A stretch of 64,000 bases of DNA from Coprinus comatus. Taxonomy: Eukaryota; Basidiomycota; Agaricomycetes; Agaricales; Agaricaceae. The stretch lies in assembly GCA_034638255.1 (NCBI GenBank), contig JAWPGT010000014.1, positions 682,001 to 746,000 on the forward strand, written 5' to 3'. Position numbers and translations under genes: made by a program. Of the stretch, positions 23,945 through 34,803 are shown piece by piece. The notes under the pieces were generated by a model. It was given only the letters and a program-made list of their open reading frames with translations. It did no database searches and was not told the DNA's origin. The first letter of the stretch is position 1. The number at the start of each line of letters is the position of its first letter.

Positions 23945-26618
23945 TAGTGTACTACAAGAGTATGATTATTTGTGATGCTTTGCTTACAGTATATTAGCAC
24001 TATGTATCCTTGTTGACTAGTGCAGGCTTAACAATGCAATCTAATAATTGTAAGTTGAAGGTCTTATTCGATCAGGTTCAAACGTTCATTGAACGAGGTG
24101 TCACGTTGTGGGGGTCACAACCAATGTAAGTGTTTGTCAGACTGTCACAATGCGCCTCTTCCATCAATTCTTACAACTACTACTTACATAGACGCGGATC
24201 CGTGAAAACGCCTTGTTTCTAGAGACGGAGGCAAAAAACTCAACTGAAAACATCACAAAGGGAATACTCAAGGCAAACTTTCTAATTTTTACGCGTTATG
24301 ACATGCATCTTCTGTGACGTCTCTCCGAAAAGGGGGTTTAACATAGTATACGAGGTACTTAAAAAACATTCTTCCGGATGATGTCATACTGAATATTTCT
24401 AGGACGATGACTTCGTTGCTTTTACTGATATTGCTCCTGCCACAAAGCACCACATTCAAGTGGTGCCAAAACTACATATTAGTGCGTACCACGTTTCATC
24501 ATTTACTACTACACACAACGCTGGTTACCCTAACACGTCAAAAAAAGAAAGCGTTCGTTCCCTAAACAAAACTGATATAAGTCTTTGTGAGTTTTTATTA
24601 CAAACCCTTTCCGACTTCATATTTACTGACACAAATTTCCATAGTACACTCGTTAAGAGAAATTGGTGAAAAGCTCTTGGAAGAACGGAATGTAGACATG
24701 CGCGACAGAAAGTCCGTATCCCATTTACACTCAAATTTGAAATACGCTAACAACGAAGTGTAGGATGGGATTTCATATCCCACCATTTAATTCTATTGAT
24801 CATATACATCTACACGTGCAAGCTCTTCCATATTCACCACGGTTTAAAAGGTGGTTTTATCCCATCAATAAAGGATATGGTTCGAATTGCAAAGGTTTCA
24901 GCTGGTTCGTCGATATTGGTCAAGCTATTGGGATCCTAGAAAACGGCCGAAAGATAGGAATCCTACCATGCTAAATCTTAACACTAAGAAACGTAAGCAT
25001 CGCTTTGATAGGTTCTATATCAGATAACTGACACATGTATATGTACTAAGTTCTCCGACCGTTCGTATTTGCGCCCGATATGCTTCACCGTGAGGTGCTA
25101 GGGAGGATATATTGGATTTTTACAAGTCATCCAACACATGGTGTTAACCAATAGTATCTGGGGTTAACCACTATCTTCCGATGGATGTCTATTATAGCCC
25201 GCGGCAGGTGAGCCGCATTGTTAATATAAATATAATTATAGAGACTAGACGAATTCGCTTTCCACGCTACATATAAGTGCAGTGGCCATTTTTGGTCTGT
25301 CCCTTGAACTTTCCAAAGAAGACTTTGACGTGGTATTCGGTATGCCGAATCCCGATCTGCAAATACTCTATAATATGTTATATATTTGGGAGTGGGATAT
25401 ATTTACAACAAGATGCTCAAGACTAATAAAGTACCCATCGCATGGCTTCAGTGATATCAAAATACTTGATAGATAACATGCGCTTGCTGTCTTTGGTGTA
25501 CTTGCAAATAAACGTTCAAACACATGATCATCTAAATCCTTGTCCGAATGAGCTTCTTCTAAGATACATATCTCAACTCCATAGTTGGTTGAGTGACTAA
25601 GTTTATTGATAGTCCCCGATTCTATTTTTATTTTTTCATGCATTCATATAACTGTCATCGATTGTCTTATCCGAACATATATACATAATTCATTTCGCAC
25701 CATATGGGATCAATTACAAGAGGATGATTGACCTGTCATCGCATGCGATTCCTGCAGATCAGTCGAACTTTCTCCACATTCCACATTAACATCGTCTTGA
25801 ATGTATACATTCAATAAATTCGAGATTGTCATTACACTAGAAAACGAACAATTGAATGGAGATAACATCTTGAAATCATAACGCACGGTCCGCCACTCTA
25901 CCTGTATTACTGCTGCGTACGTATACTTTGTTCTCAGGGAAAAAATAAAAATAGAATTCATACCCGCATTCCCATTCATAAGATATGACCTACAAGTTCT
26001 ATTCGCCGAATCAGAGAGTAAATCCGGCTCAACTCAAGCTGCAGTAATCAACTCCTCTCCTGTTGGCCGAATCTGTCAATTCATCTTCAATCAGCACTTT
26101 CGGCTTCCGTGTTGGGAGTTGTCCAAAAACACCCTTCTCAATGTACCCCCTTCTCATTGATGTAGCAATGCGGAGCAATCAACGAATATAGATTAATAAC
26201 CATAATATTAGTGTTAGATCTATAAACAATGAGTCAAGCTGCAAAGGTTCATGAGAGGTGCTTACCGTTCACGGCGTAATACGCCGCTGATTTCGCCGTC
26301 TACACGCACTTTTCTTCTTTTGCATCGTGATCCTGTATTGAACTTCTTCAAGTTACTTCCAACCTGAGCAATCCGTCTACAGTATGAAGCCATATGGTGC
26401 ATTCAAAGATCTGCTCCAAGCTCTCACCCCTCGCAAGGTTTGGTTTCATGTTCTGAACGGGGTCTACGGCAGACTAAAGTTGTACCACTTGGGAGCGTTT
26501 GATCTTTTCAGCAACAAAAGAAAACACAAGTCAATAAATAAGACTGTCCTCGAGTATTTAAGAGATGTACGCACAACATAATTTATCATCCCGAAGTCCC
26601 TCAAGGGTTCGTAAAAAC
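23945..26618. other. Spacer without recognised gene
   Basis: About 2.7 kb upstream of both UBP8 (minus) and oxalate decarboxylase (plus). Small ORFs, for example 25282-25476 and 25368-25979, show no recognisable family and no coherent exon chain. The last 300 nt should contain the decarboxylase promoter. Confidence 0.45.
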
Positions 26619-29081
26619 ATGATCTCTCTGTCCTCTTGCATCTGCGCTCTCTTGCTCGCCAACATCGTTGGAGCCGCTCCTGCTCCACAAGTTGACACTG
26701 TTACTTCTGCTGCGAGTACCATATCCAGCTCCAGCGTAGTATTGTCTAGCGTGGCAGTCACCAGTGCTGTATCCAGTGCAGTCACTTCGGCTCCAATTCC
26801 TTCCAGTTCAATCATCCCGTCATCGGCTACTAGAAAGACTACAAGTAGCCCTACTGGGAGTGCCCCTCCCGCATCCCAAACAGTTCCTACTATCGATTTA
26901 GACCCAAATTTTCCTCTATGGAACGAGAGTACCACAGAACAACCTCAACCAATCCGTGGTTCTCTCGGCGCTCCCATTTTAGGCCCTGTAAACGAGCCCA
27001 TCGATAAGCAAAACCCGGATTTGCTTGCTCCACCAACCACAGACCACGGTAGCGTGTAAGTGAACCTCTGGCTATTTTCTTCCCTATTAGCAATTTACTC
27101 AATTAGTCTTGAATAGTGCAAATGCTAAATGGCCATTCGCCTTGAGCCACAATCGGGTTCAAACTGGTGGTTGGGCACGTCAAGAGAATAGTAAGCCTTG
27201 TTTCAAACAACCCTCGAAGGTTGTTGTGCTGATCTTCTGTTTTTTTTTTTTTTCAAAGTTAATGTGATGCCGGTCGCGGAACGTAAGTTGTTCTTTTACT
27301 GGATTCTTTGTTTTTATTTTATTTTGCTGAACACAACTTCAGAAATGGCCAGTGTGAATATGCGATTGGAGCCTGGTGCCGTGAGGTAAATCACAAATAC
27401 ATCTTGAGTATAAATACTCACTCCGATCTCCAGAGAATTGCATTGGCACAAGACCGCGGAGGTTTTTTCTTTCTCCACTCTCCATTAAGAAATCCAATCA
27501 CTAACAAATAACTTTCATCATAGTGGGCCTATGTTCTGAAAGTTAGTTTTCTTTCGTTCATCACACGCACAAGCGGATTTTTAATGAGAATATGTTAGGG
27601 AACGACACAAGTCACCGGCATTGATACCGAAGGCAGAAACTTTATTGCCAATGTTGTAAGTCCCTTTCATTTTCGAATACTCCAGCAAAACACTCACTTG
27701 GAGTTTCAAAGAAACCTGGTGATCTTTGGTATTTCCCAGCCGGAATTCCTCATGCCCTTCAAGCAACCGGTGACAATCCAGAAGGCTCTGAATTCCTTTT
27801 GGTTAGTATTTCGATGATCACCCTCTTACTTTTTTATATAGACTTACTGGTTCAATCTAGGTCTTCGATACTGGCGAATTCAGTGAAGATTCTACTTTCC
27901 TCCTGACTGATTGGCTTGCCCACGTTCCTGCGGAAGGTGCGTCAGAGAGTAAAGCCACAGAACTACTGGATAATCACTACTCACAAATGTTGATTAGTGC
28001 TTGCAAAGAACTTTAAGACGTAAGTATCTCCCATGATAAACTTAGATATCGACCGATGCCTCTCCTAGTGACATAAACGCATTCAAGAACATCCCTGCGG
28101 AAGAACTATTCATCTTCCCTGCAAGTGAGTTATATATAATTCGAGGATTGCTTCACAGTGGCTCACCGCGTCAATTAGATGTTCCCGAGGGTGTGAACCA
28201 ACCGGAGAGTCCTCAAGGAACCGTTCCAGATGCATTCGCTTTCGAATTCTCCCAAGTAAAGCCTACACAACTTGATGGAGGTAGCGTCAAAGTTGTAGAT
28301 TCGTCAACATTCAAGATCTCCAAAGCCATCGCTGCCGCTGAAGTCACAGTTGAGCCTGGAGCAATTCGGTAAGTTATGAGTCATGTTAACATGTAACTAT
28401 CTTACTTATTTGTGTCAATAGTGAACTCCACGTGAGAACGAATCTATAAAAAGAACCGTAAACAATGACTAACTTCTTTTGTAGTGGCACCCTACCCAAG
28501 ACGAATGGAGTTTCTTCATGTATGTGACTTACCAAGTTTTAACACTTGTTAATTAACATTTTTTATTATTTACAGTGAGGGAAACGCACGCATGACTATC
28601 TTCGCGGCTCAATCAAATGCTCGAACATTCGATTACCGGGCCGGTGATATTGGTAAGCCTTGCAATGTTAGAAGTCGGAGGTCATAGACTGAACAGATAT
28701 CAGGTTACGTCCCTGCTTCTATGGGTGAGTTCTAAAAGAAATGAAATCATCCAGCCATTTCCTGAAGTTTAGTAGGCCATTACGTGGAAAATACTGGAAA
28801 CACTACCTTGCGCTTCCTTGAGATTTTCAGAGATGGTGGGTTTGGAAATTTGGATAAGAGAACATGACTGACCATATTTAATATAGAGAAATTCCAGGAT
28901 ATCAGTCTTGCTCAGGTATGTTGCCTTCAAATACCAAAGATATTTATAGATTGAACTGACCCATTTCCCGCAGTGGTTGGCCCTTACTCCCCCTGATTTG
29001 GTCAAGGCCCATCTGGGATTCTCTGACGAAACCATAGCCAAACTCAAGAAGACAAAGCAAACCGTTGTAGGACCTGCTTAA
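26619..29081 (+). CDS. Secreted bicupin oxalate decarboxylase
   Basis: Converts oxalate to formate and CO2; in fungi it is acid-induced and cell-wall or secreted, countering oxalate produced during wood or litter decay. The start chosen is MISLSSCICALLLANIVGAA, a signal peptide; an upstream in-frame ATG (26565) would bury it. A Ser/Thr/Ala-rich linker follows. Cupin 1: MRLEPGAVRELHWHKTAEWA and WYFPAGIPHALQ supply the His, His, Glu and His metal ligands. The lid reads FSEDSTFLLTDWL; its Glu is the residue expected in decarboxylases, not oxidases. Cupin 2: [20 protein letters not shown] and YVPASMGHYVENTG give the second site. The C-terminus is DLVKAHLGFSDETIAKLKK. The gene has many short introns, two of them interrupting the metal-binding motif codons. 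No lesion is seen. Confidence 0.9.
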
Positions 29082-31030
29082 GGAGATGTTGGATATTGTT
29101 TATGTAATTATGAAACGACTTCTTTACCATGTATACTGTTGAATGTACTTTTATATCTTGATGCGTCTTTGCCGAAAATAACACATCTATTTCTGTCAAA
29201 TCTTCTTTATAAACGGGTTTTATATACGCTTGACTTTCAAGAAGTGAATTGTCACTTACAACTTCAGATATGCGTCACAGACAAGAGCTAGATAGGGAAG
29301 ACATCAGATGTTTGGGTCGGATATATACTTATCACCCATTTGTATAAGCACTATCACTTTCGCCACATTCCCACTCTTCCGTATCATGATGCTCATATAG
29401 CGGCGAGCTGGGAGTACACACGACATGTTGTCTTTTCTAAGCGGAAGACAATGGCTTCCATCTTTATATGTTCCCCACCGCGACCTGCAACTGTCGAGAT
29501 GGAAGCTTTCGGTGACTGATAGCTTCGGTAAGATGACCGCTGGGTAGAAAAGTCATTTTCTTTACAACACTGTTAACGCAATGCTAATGGTAGGGGCGAA
29601 GGATCTAGCATACATTCACTTGCTTTCACGGGGTCTTGTGAGGTAAGGACAATCCCACTACCTGATCGAGTGGGAAAGAAGGAAGACAGCCCTCCGGATT
29701 CAGTTATCACGGGCAGTACCGATGCGTGATGGTCGAGAAGGGCATGAAGAAGCAGACCGGTTCAGAGCGATAAGCTCATCTTGGCACAAGTTGTCCCCTG
29801 AGTGAATGGTGTAGAATAATGAAGGATAAGGGCGGTGTCAATGTGTTTGAGGACGGCGGGAGGAATGATAGCGGTCCATCGATCGTTCCCTAAGGGGCCT
29901 TTTAAGTATGCTGTTTATTCCATATGACGCGACCACTATTTTTACACAGTCTTCGTTAGCGCTTGCGGATCTCCATGCATCGTGTTCAAATCATATTCAT
30001 ATTTGGGATATAAGATGTGTTCTTGTTGGGACTACCGGAACAAGCTTGAAATAGATAGCTGAGGCAATATATCGGCCATTTTTCCAGAACAAGCATATAT
30101 CATGGCGAGGAGTGATTGGCTACTCAAAACCGTCCAGATGTATCTATGCTGGGGATGATCATCACGTCACTTACACAGAGAAATCTATGGAGATCCGTAC
30201 CTTGTAATCCGAGAGATATGTTCACCACAATCAATAGCAGAACAGAATCCAGAGATGAGCCAGGCCGTTAGGGTTCGGCCTTCATCTTCTTGTTGGCAAA
30301 GGGTAGAATATCTGCGAAATAAATGCTAGGTTTGGGGTGTCTTCTGACATACCACGAGTCAAGCTGAATAATGTGCACTTTGAGAACAGTACCGATATGA
30401 CATATGCATATATGCATGGATGGCTTGAAGGGTTGAACACAAAAAGCGAAAAGGACTTGAGACGATTGGCCCATAGATGACACGAGATGTTTGTGCCAGA
30501 ACAATACAAACTGGGTCGGGATAATCATAGCCAGGCCAATCCTAAACACGGAGTGATCCAGGATTACATTAAGTGATAAGCAATTGGAAGACCCAATCCA
30601 GTTTCACATTAACGGTACATATCCAAAATTCCGGCAATTCGAGATATTTGTGACTCCATTCAGTGGTGTCGCAGAACACAAGTAGCTGTTGAAAAATCGG
30701 GACATCTAGGAGTAATTTTTCTTCATATTTATCTTGACAGGAGAAAGTCAACGCCATAGTAGAGGCCTCGTAGGCGTGTATCACGAAGTGGGAGACAATG
30801 GCTTCAATGGCCCATAGCAACGCTAAATCAGCACAACAGGTGGCATTGACGAGATAAATGAAATATTGTGAAAGGTATCTCCCAACGTGAGTTCCATGAT
30901 AGTTGTCCAGATAAGTTGACAGGCTTTATGCTTTAAGCATTCGATGGGTATAGTTTGGGAATAAACCTTGAACGCCTCCCGGGCTTTTCGGTCTGTACGA
31001 GTCACGTGAGTTAATGCCTACCCTAAAGAG
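29082..31030. other. Spacer with unassigned minus-strand ORFs
   Basis: Three minus-strand ORFs between 30268 and 31005 (starting MTRTDRKAREAF, LLWAIEAIVSHF and FRIGLAMIIPTQF) are hydrophobic in places and could be exons of a membrane protein, but I could not join them with clear splice sites or assign a family. Nothing is seen in 29100-30250. Confidence 0.35.
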
Positions 31031-31126
31031 GCAATCATAAAGCGATGAGAATTTTTTTTTGTTGATCTGTTCTTGTTCTTTCCTTTTTATCATGCATGTC
31101 ATGGTAAGTCTGTCTTCCTTTCTTTT

Positions 31127-31220
31127 CGATAGGATGACACTATTCTCTTTTGTCGAGCCTCTGGTTATACCAAACCTTGAGGCGGTGTGACTATTTTTTT
31201 GTCATAGTTACACTGATCGG
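31127..31220 (+). ncRNA. C/D-box snoRNA A, predicted guide for LSU A2256 (yeast numbering)
   Basis: In host intron 1. C-like box AGGATGA at 31131-31137 and D box CTGA at 31213-31216, flanked by a short terminal stem (CGA with TCG). The 11 nt at 31201-31211 (GTCATAGTTAC) are complementary to the conserved LSU segment GTAACTATGAC. The fifth base upstream of the D box pairs with the A before CUAUGAC, which is A2256 in yeast 25S, the site of snR63. rRNA sequence and numbering are from memory. Confidence 0.65.
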
Positions 31221-31351
31221 TTTTTGCCTACGAGATTGATCAGCCTACTAAATATTCCTCCAGATTTTTCCTGTTTAATATACCAACAATTGTATTTTCG
31301 GATGGAATAACTGGTGAGTGTTTTTTTTCCTTTGCTGGGTTCCTACATTCC

Positions 31352-31474
31352 ACAATTGGATGATACAAAATCATTCAAACTAGAGTATCTGAGCGTCTCA
31401 TTGAGACTCTATGCTTTGAACATAACCCATACTGATCTTATGCTTCACTGTTACCTTGAACCCGTGCTGATTGT
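31352..31474 (+). ncRNA. C/D-box snoRNA B, snR78-like (LSU U2421)
   Basis: In host intron 2. C-like box around 31357-31365 (TGGATGATA), D' box CTGA at 31389-31392, and candidate D boxes at 31432-31435 and 31467-31470; the latter allows an ACAA/TTGT terminal stem. The 12 nt at 31375-31386 (TCAAACTAGAGT) are complementary to LSU ACTCTAGTTTGA. The fifth base upstream of D' pairs with the U of GACUCUAG, U2421 in yeast numbering, which snR78 guides. The outer boundaries are approximate. Confidence 0.65.
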
Positions 31475-31555
31475 TCTTTCAGGCTCTCGTCTTGTCATGT
31501 TGTCGCTCAACCTTTCACCGCATTTACACATTCTGTGAGTATCCTCTCCTTTTAT

Positions 31556-31652
31556 TTTTAATGATGATAAAATGGAATTACCGCCTGAACTTGACTTCGG
31601 TCTAGTGATGACGACAATTCCTCGGCTGTTTTTTTTTAAAACTCTGAGCCAA
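31556..31652 (+). ncRNA. C/D-box snoRNA C, snR77-like (SSU U578)
   Basis: In host intron 3 and the clearest of the set. Perfect C box ATGATGA (31561-31567), D' box CTGA (31585-31588), perfect C' box GTGATGA (31605-31611) and D box CTGA (31644-31647). The 12 nt at 31573-31584 (TGGAATTACCGC) are complementary to SSU GCGGTAATTCCA in the decoding-site 530-like loop. The fifth base upstream of D' pairs with the U of GCGGU, U578 in yeast 18S, the snR77 target. Confidence 0.8.
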
Positions 31653-31778
31653 CTATCTATCCATGTCTTTGCAGTCGCTAATCCATCTCCATAGTTGATA
31701 GCAGTCATCGTCATACCCCAACAAATTTTATGTGTTTTCATTCTCATTGAAACAGTGAGTATCATTTCCTCCTTTGGC

Positions 31779-31872
31779 TACGCATGATGTTTTATCACGA
31801 CGGTCTTCGTACAAACTCTGCCGAAAGTGCCCGCCACAGCTCAATTTTCCGGGCAACCCCATCTGATACTGC
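31779..31872 (+). ncRNA. C/D-box snoRNA D, snR73-like (LSU C2959 region)
   Basis: In host intron 4. C box ATGATGT (31784-31790) and D box CTGA (31863-31866). The 12 nt at 31795-31806 (TCACGACGGTCT) are complementary to LSU AGACCGTCGTGA, which contains C2959, the snR73 site in yeast. The D' box after this guide is degenerate (near 31807-31811), so the exact target, C2959 or its neighbour, is not fixed. The D-proximal guide matches nothing I recognise. Confidence 0.6.
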
Positions 31873-31993
31873 TTAAACAATTATTATTGAACCCAATCTA
31901 ACATCATTTTTTCAGGATTGTAAAGCGCTTCCGAGTCTGTCTTCTGGTCGGTGTATGTTATCTGTCATTCGTGAGTAATACTTTTTCTGTTGC

Positions 31994-32080
31994 TTTTCAA
32001 GATGAAAAAACATACACAATATCAACTAGAAGCTGTTTCTGAGCTTCGGCAGTGATTGTATCCTTATTCCTGACATCATA
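31994..32080 (+). ncRNA. C/D-box snoRNA E, target unknown
   Basis: In host intron 5. C-like box AAGATGA (31999-32005), D' CTGA (32039-32042), C'-like AGTGATT (32051-32057) and D CTGA (32070-32073); a further CTGA at 32111-32114 could be the true D box. The D guide has only a 9-nt match to SSU AATAAGGAT, too weak to name a target. It is included because box order and intron placement match the others. Confidence 0.45.
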
Positions 32081-32236
32081 TTGTGTTCTTATATTTCATT
32101 GAACACCATACTGATTCCTTATTTCAGTATTTGCAAGAGATGAATGGTCGATTGATTTTTTAAGTAGATAATAACGATGTACAGTATTTAATTAGATGAT
32201 GAATACATTTGATTTAGAACCTTGATACATGAATAC

Positions 32237-34403
32237 CTAACCGTCATTCCATAGATCTACCGTTGGCATAAGAAATACTTGCGCATTGTCGTTCAGCCAG
32301 TCCCATGAATCGCGATTGCGCTGAAAATGCCCGTCCAGGTACAGTTTCAACGGAGGCGATGATGAATAAGCTTGACGGGATGTGACTACTTGATGAAGCA
32401 GAGGTCTACTGGCGTTAACATCCCCGCAAATAGCTAGACTCTGCAAGTTCGGCCAAGGAATGACCATACCGTGTCCAAATTCCTGTAGTAAAAGATGTTT
32501 AATGAGACCGGTTGCGACGACACGAATGAGTGTTAAATGTCGTAGATTTGGAAACGCCGAAGTCGGGTTAGGACAATCATCGAGTAAACCACTAATCTTG
32601 GTCAAACTCAACGACTCCAACAAATTATACCTCTCCAATCCCACACATTCCGTAAAGTATGAAACGAGTATACTCCACTGTTCAGTAGAGATACCACAAA
32701 GTGATAAAGAACGTAAGTTTGGCAATTCGAATAATTTGATGAACGTAGTCAAATCTTTATCCTTCTCTTCACCACCAAAACCAACCTCTTCCCTTCCAAC
32801 TCTATTCATACTATTACCAAAACCACCACTTCCACTGGGACTGGATCCAACCCTACCAAAACCAATAGGTACATCCCAAAATTTCCTTCCAATAATACCA
32901 ATCTCCAACTTTCTCAACTCTTTAATCTCAATTGGTTTCATAGGTTTTCCAATTTGTTCAAGAGCGTTCTCCAAATCCAAATTATTAATAATCATGTTTT
33001 TCAAACAAGGTAAATTGTTAAAAACTGTGATCAAGTTTGACCAAAATGGGAAGTGAGTGTTGTTTAAGGAGAGTGTTGTTATTTGATTTAAAGTTGATGA
33101 AGTGTTGAAACAATGGGTTGCGTAGTAGAGGTTTGAGGATTTGATTGTTAGAGTTGGTGAGATTGGAATTGAAGGCGAGGATGAGGATGAGGATGAGGAT
33201 GAAAGTGGGGATGAGGATGGAGATGAAGATACCGATGTATAATCAGGACCAGAGCTGACACCAAAGCCAGAACCAGAGCCAGAACCAGAACCAGAACCAC
33301 CATCCCTACTCCTCCGATATTGCACCATATGAAAACCACTCAAATCACCATTCCCACTCTGACTAGAATCCATAACATTAAACACCTCCAAATCCGGACA
33401 ACTAAAAACCCTCGCCAAAGTAGCAACATGCGGTGAAAGCCATTCCGTGCTAATAATATCCAACCATTTCAAACCAGGTAAAACAATCGGCACATGTAAA
33501 CCTTCATTAAACTTCAAATCCCTCAAAACAACTTCCGGTCTGGCATGTAACGTAAGTTTTTTCAATTTCATCGATCCTCCAATAAGTTTTCTCAATTCTT
33601 CAACTTCAGGCCATACTCCAAATCCTCTGATATCCAATGTTTCCAAGGTTTGAAAAGGTAATGTTGTTACTGTAGCTGGTGTTGAAAAACTAATATTACG
33701 CAACATTAAATTGCGTAATGAAGGTAGTTTTCCATCGAATAATGTTGCATCCAAAAGAATTTCACGTGCGGCAGAAAAGTGACTAACTTTAAAAGTAGTC
33801 AATTTTGGAACGGGTATGTTATGGAGATAATGGAATATAGCTGTATTAGGTGTGGTTATGGAAAGGCTTTCCCATCGTTTGGAATGAGGAATGAAAAGTT
33901 GCATAACTTCTTCAGTACGAAGAGGATCCCAGAAACAATTCATGTGAATCGTCAATGGATAATCTCCGGAACGTTTCAAGGATATGGGTATTTCATCTAT
34001 GAGGTAGTCCAGGTTTCCTTGGGAAAGATGATAAACACTCCAGAGTGAAGGTGTATGATGGGTAATTTCCCTCCATCTATGGGATATCTTGGCAACAATG
34101 GCACGAAAACGCAAGTCCCCGTCCTCTTCATCGAAGAAGCCTGCTTCAAGGATCGCAGAGATAATTTCATTTGGAAGGAAGTCTAGGGGTGGGAGATAGA
34201 AGTGTGGATCATATTCGGCACTTATGTGAGTTCCAGACACGTTCTGGCAGTCGAAGTAATGGGTAGCGCCAGGTCCAGTACTATCCTCTGAATTAGAATT
34301 TGGTCTTCAATGGCAGGTCAAAAACTTACTCATTAAGATCCTGAGTGGCTTCAGAATGAACAGCAGAAAAAGGAGTGAGGATCTTGGTGTGGATAGTGTG
34401 CAT
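32237..34403 (-). CDS. F-box protein with leucine-rich-repeat-like C-terminus
   Basis: Likely a substrate receptor for an SCF ubiquitin ligase. The long exon (32237 to about 34240) contains the F-box YLPPLDFLPNEIISAILEAGF with SHRWREITHHTPSLWS, then irregular leucine-rich segments (LRNLMLRNISF, LETLDIRGFGVWPEVEEL, LKKLTLHARPE, LRSLSLCGISTEQWS) to about residue 660. A SGSGSGSG/SSSPSSSPLSS insert sits near residue 310. The long exon has no ATG before the F-box. A 5' exon starting at 34403 (MHTIHTKILTPFSAVHSEAT) ends at a GTAAGT donor and joins in phase only through an acceptor 25 nt on, implausibly short, so the 5' structure is unresolved. Agaricomycetes have hundreds of such F-box genes; the substrate is unknown. 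Confidence 0.75.
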
Positions 34404-34803
34404 GGTCGGTTAGTGTTCTAGCAGGAACACAAGTAGATGGAGGGAAGAGAACAAAATGTGGGGGTTTTTGAATACCCTGTTCCTCGTCAAATCACCATTG
34501 CGACCCTTAGTTGTGGAGGTGGCTGTGTCACTTTTGAATGATGATCCCGAAATGGTTCCCAATTAGGAACATCGGCTGAACATGATCCCAAAGGCTTTTT
34601 CCCTGCGACCGTTGTGAGCATCAGATCACATTGAACCACAGACGTAGGACCATCTATTGCTGCGACCAATTTCTAGCTCCATTACTACCTATCCTTATCG
34701 TGAGCCGTATCGTACCACCCATCCGCATCGGCTCCAAAGAGTCAAAATGACGGTGTCGATATCACGCGCAAGGTCAACTTCGGATAAGATGAAATTAAAG
34801 CCT
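34404..34803. other. Spacer between F-box and TMEM53-like genes
   Basis: About 400 nt upstream of the minus-strand F-box gene and downstream of the minus-strand TMEM53-like gene, probably the F-box promoter plus a 3' UTR. No gene is seen. Confidence 0.4.

Larger units (their letters stand above)
31031..32220 (+). ncRNA. Spliced non-coding host gene for five C/D-box snoRNAs
   Basis: Five GT-AG introns follow one another: 31104-31263, 31314-31482, 31535-31674, 31755-31915 and 31971-32127. All are 140-169 nt, about three times the usual intron here, with donors GTAAGT or GTGAGT at a regular spacing of roughly 210-220 nt. The exons between them are only 50-80 nt, carry stops in all frames and encode nothing recognisable. 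Each intron contains C-like and D boxes, and four contain an antisense element matching rRNA (separate entries). This is the architecture of a snoRNA host gene: splicing releases intron lariats that are debranched and trimmed to snoRNPs, and the exons are discarded. The promoter and transcript ends are not defined; the last exon approaches the convergent F-box gene. Confidence 0.75.

Noticed and set aside
24370..24435. ATGATGT ... CTGA series resembling a further C/D snoRNA
   Set aside because: C and first D-like box are only 4 nt apart, no guide matches rRNA that I know, and it is not in an intron chain.
30268..31005. Three minus-strand ORFs possibly forming a membrane-protein gene (wax-synthase-like at first glance)
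   Set aside because: No diagnostic motif and no in-phase splice path between the pieces.
31314..32127. The ~215-nt periodicity as a decayed tandem repeat
   Set aside because: The units share only splice sites and snoRNA boxes, not overall sequence, so serial snoRNA introns explain the spacing better.
32460..33056. 198-codon plus-strand ORF opposite the F-box gene
   Set aside because: Mirror of the leucine-rich coding exon; no independent features.
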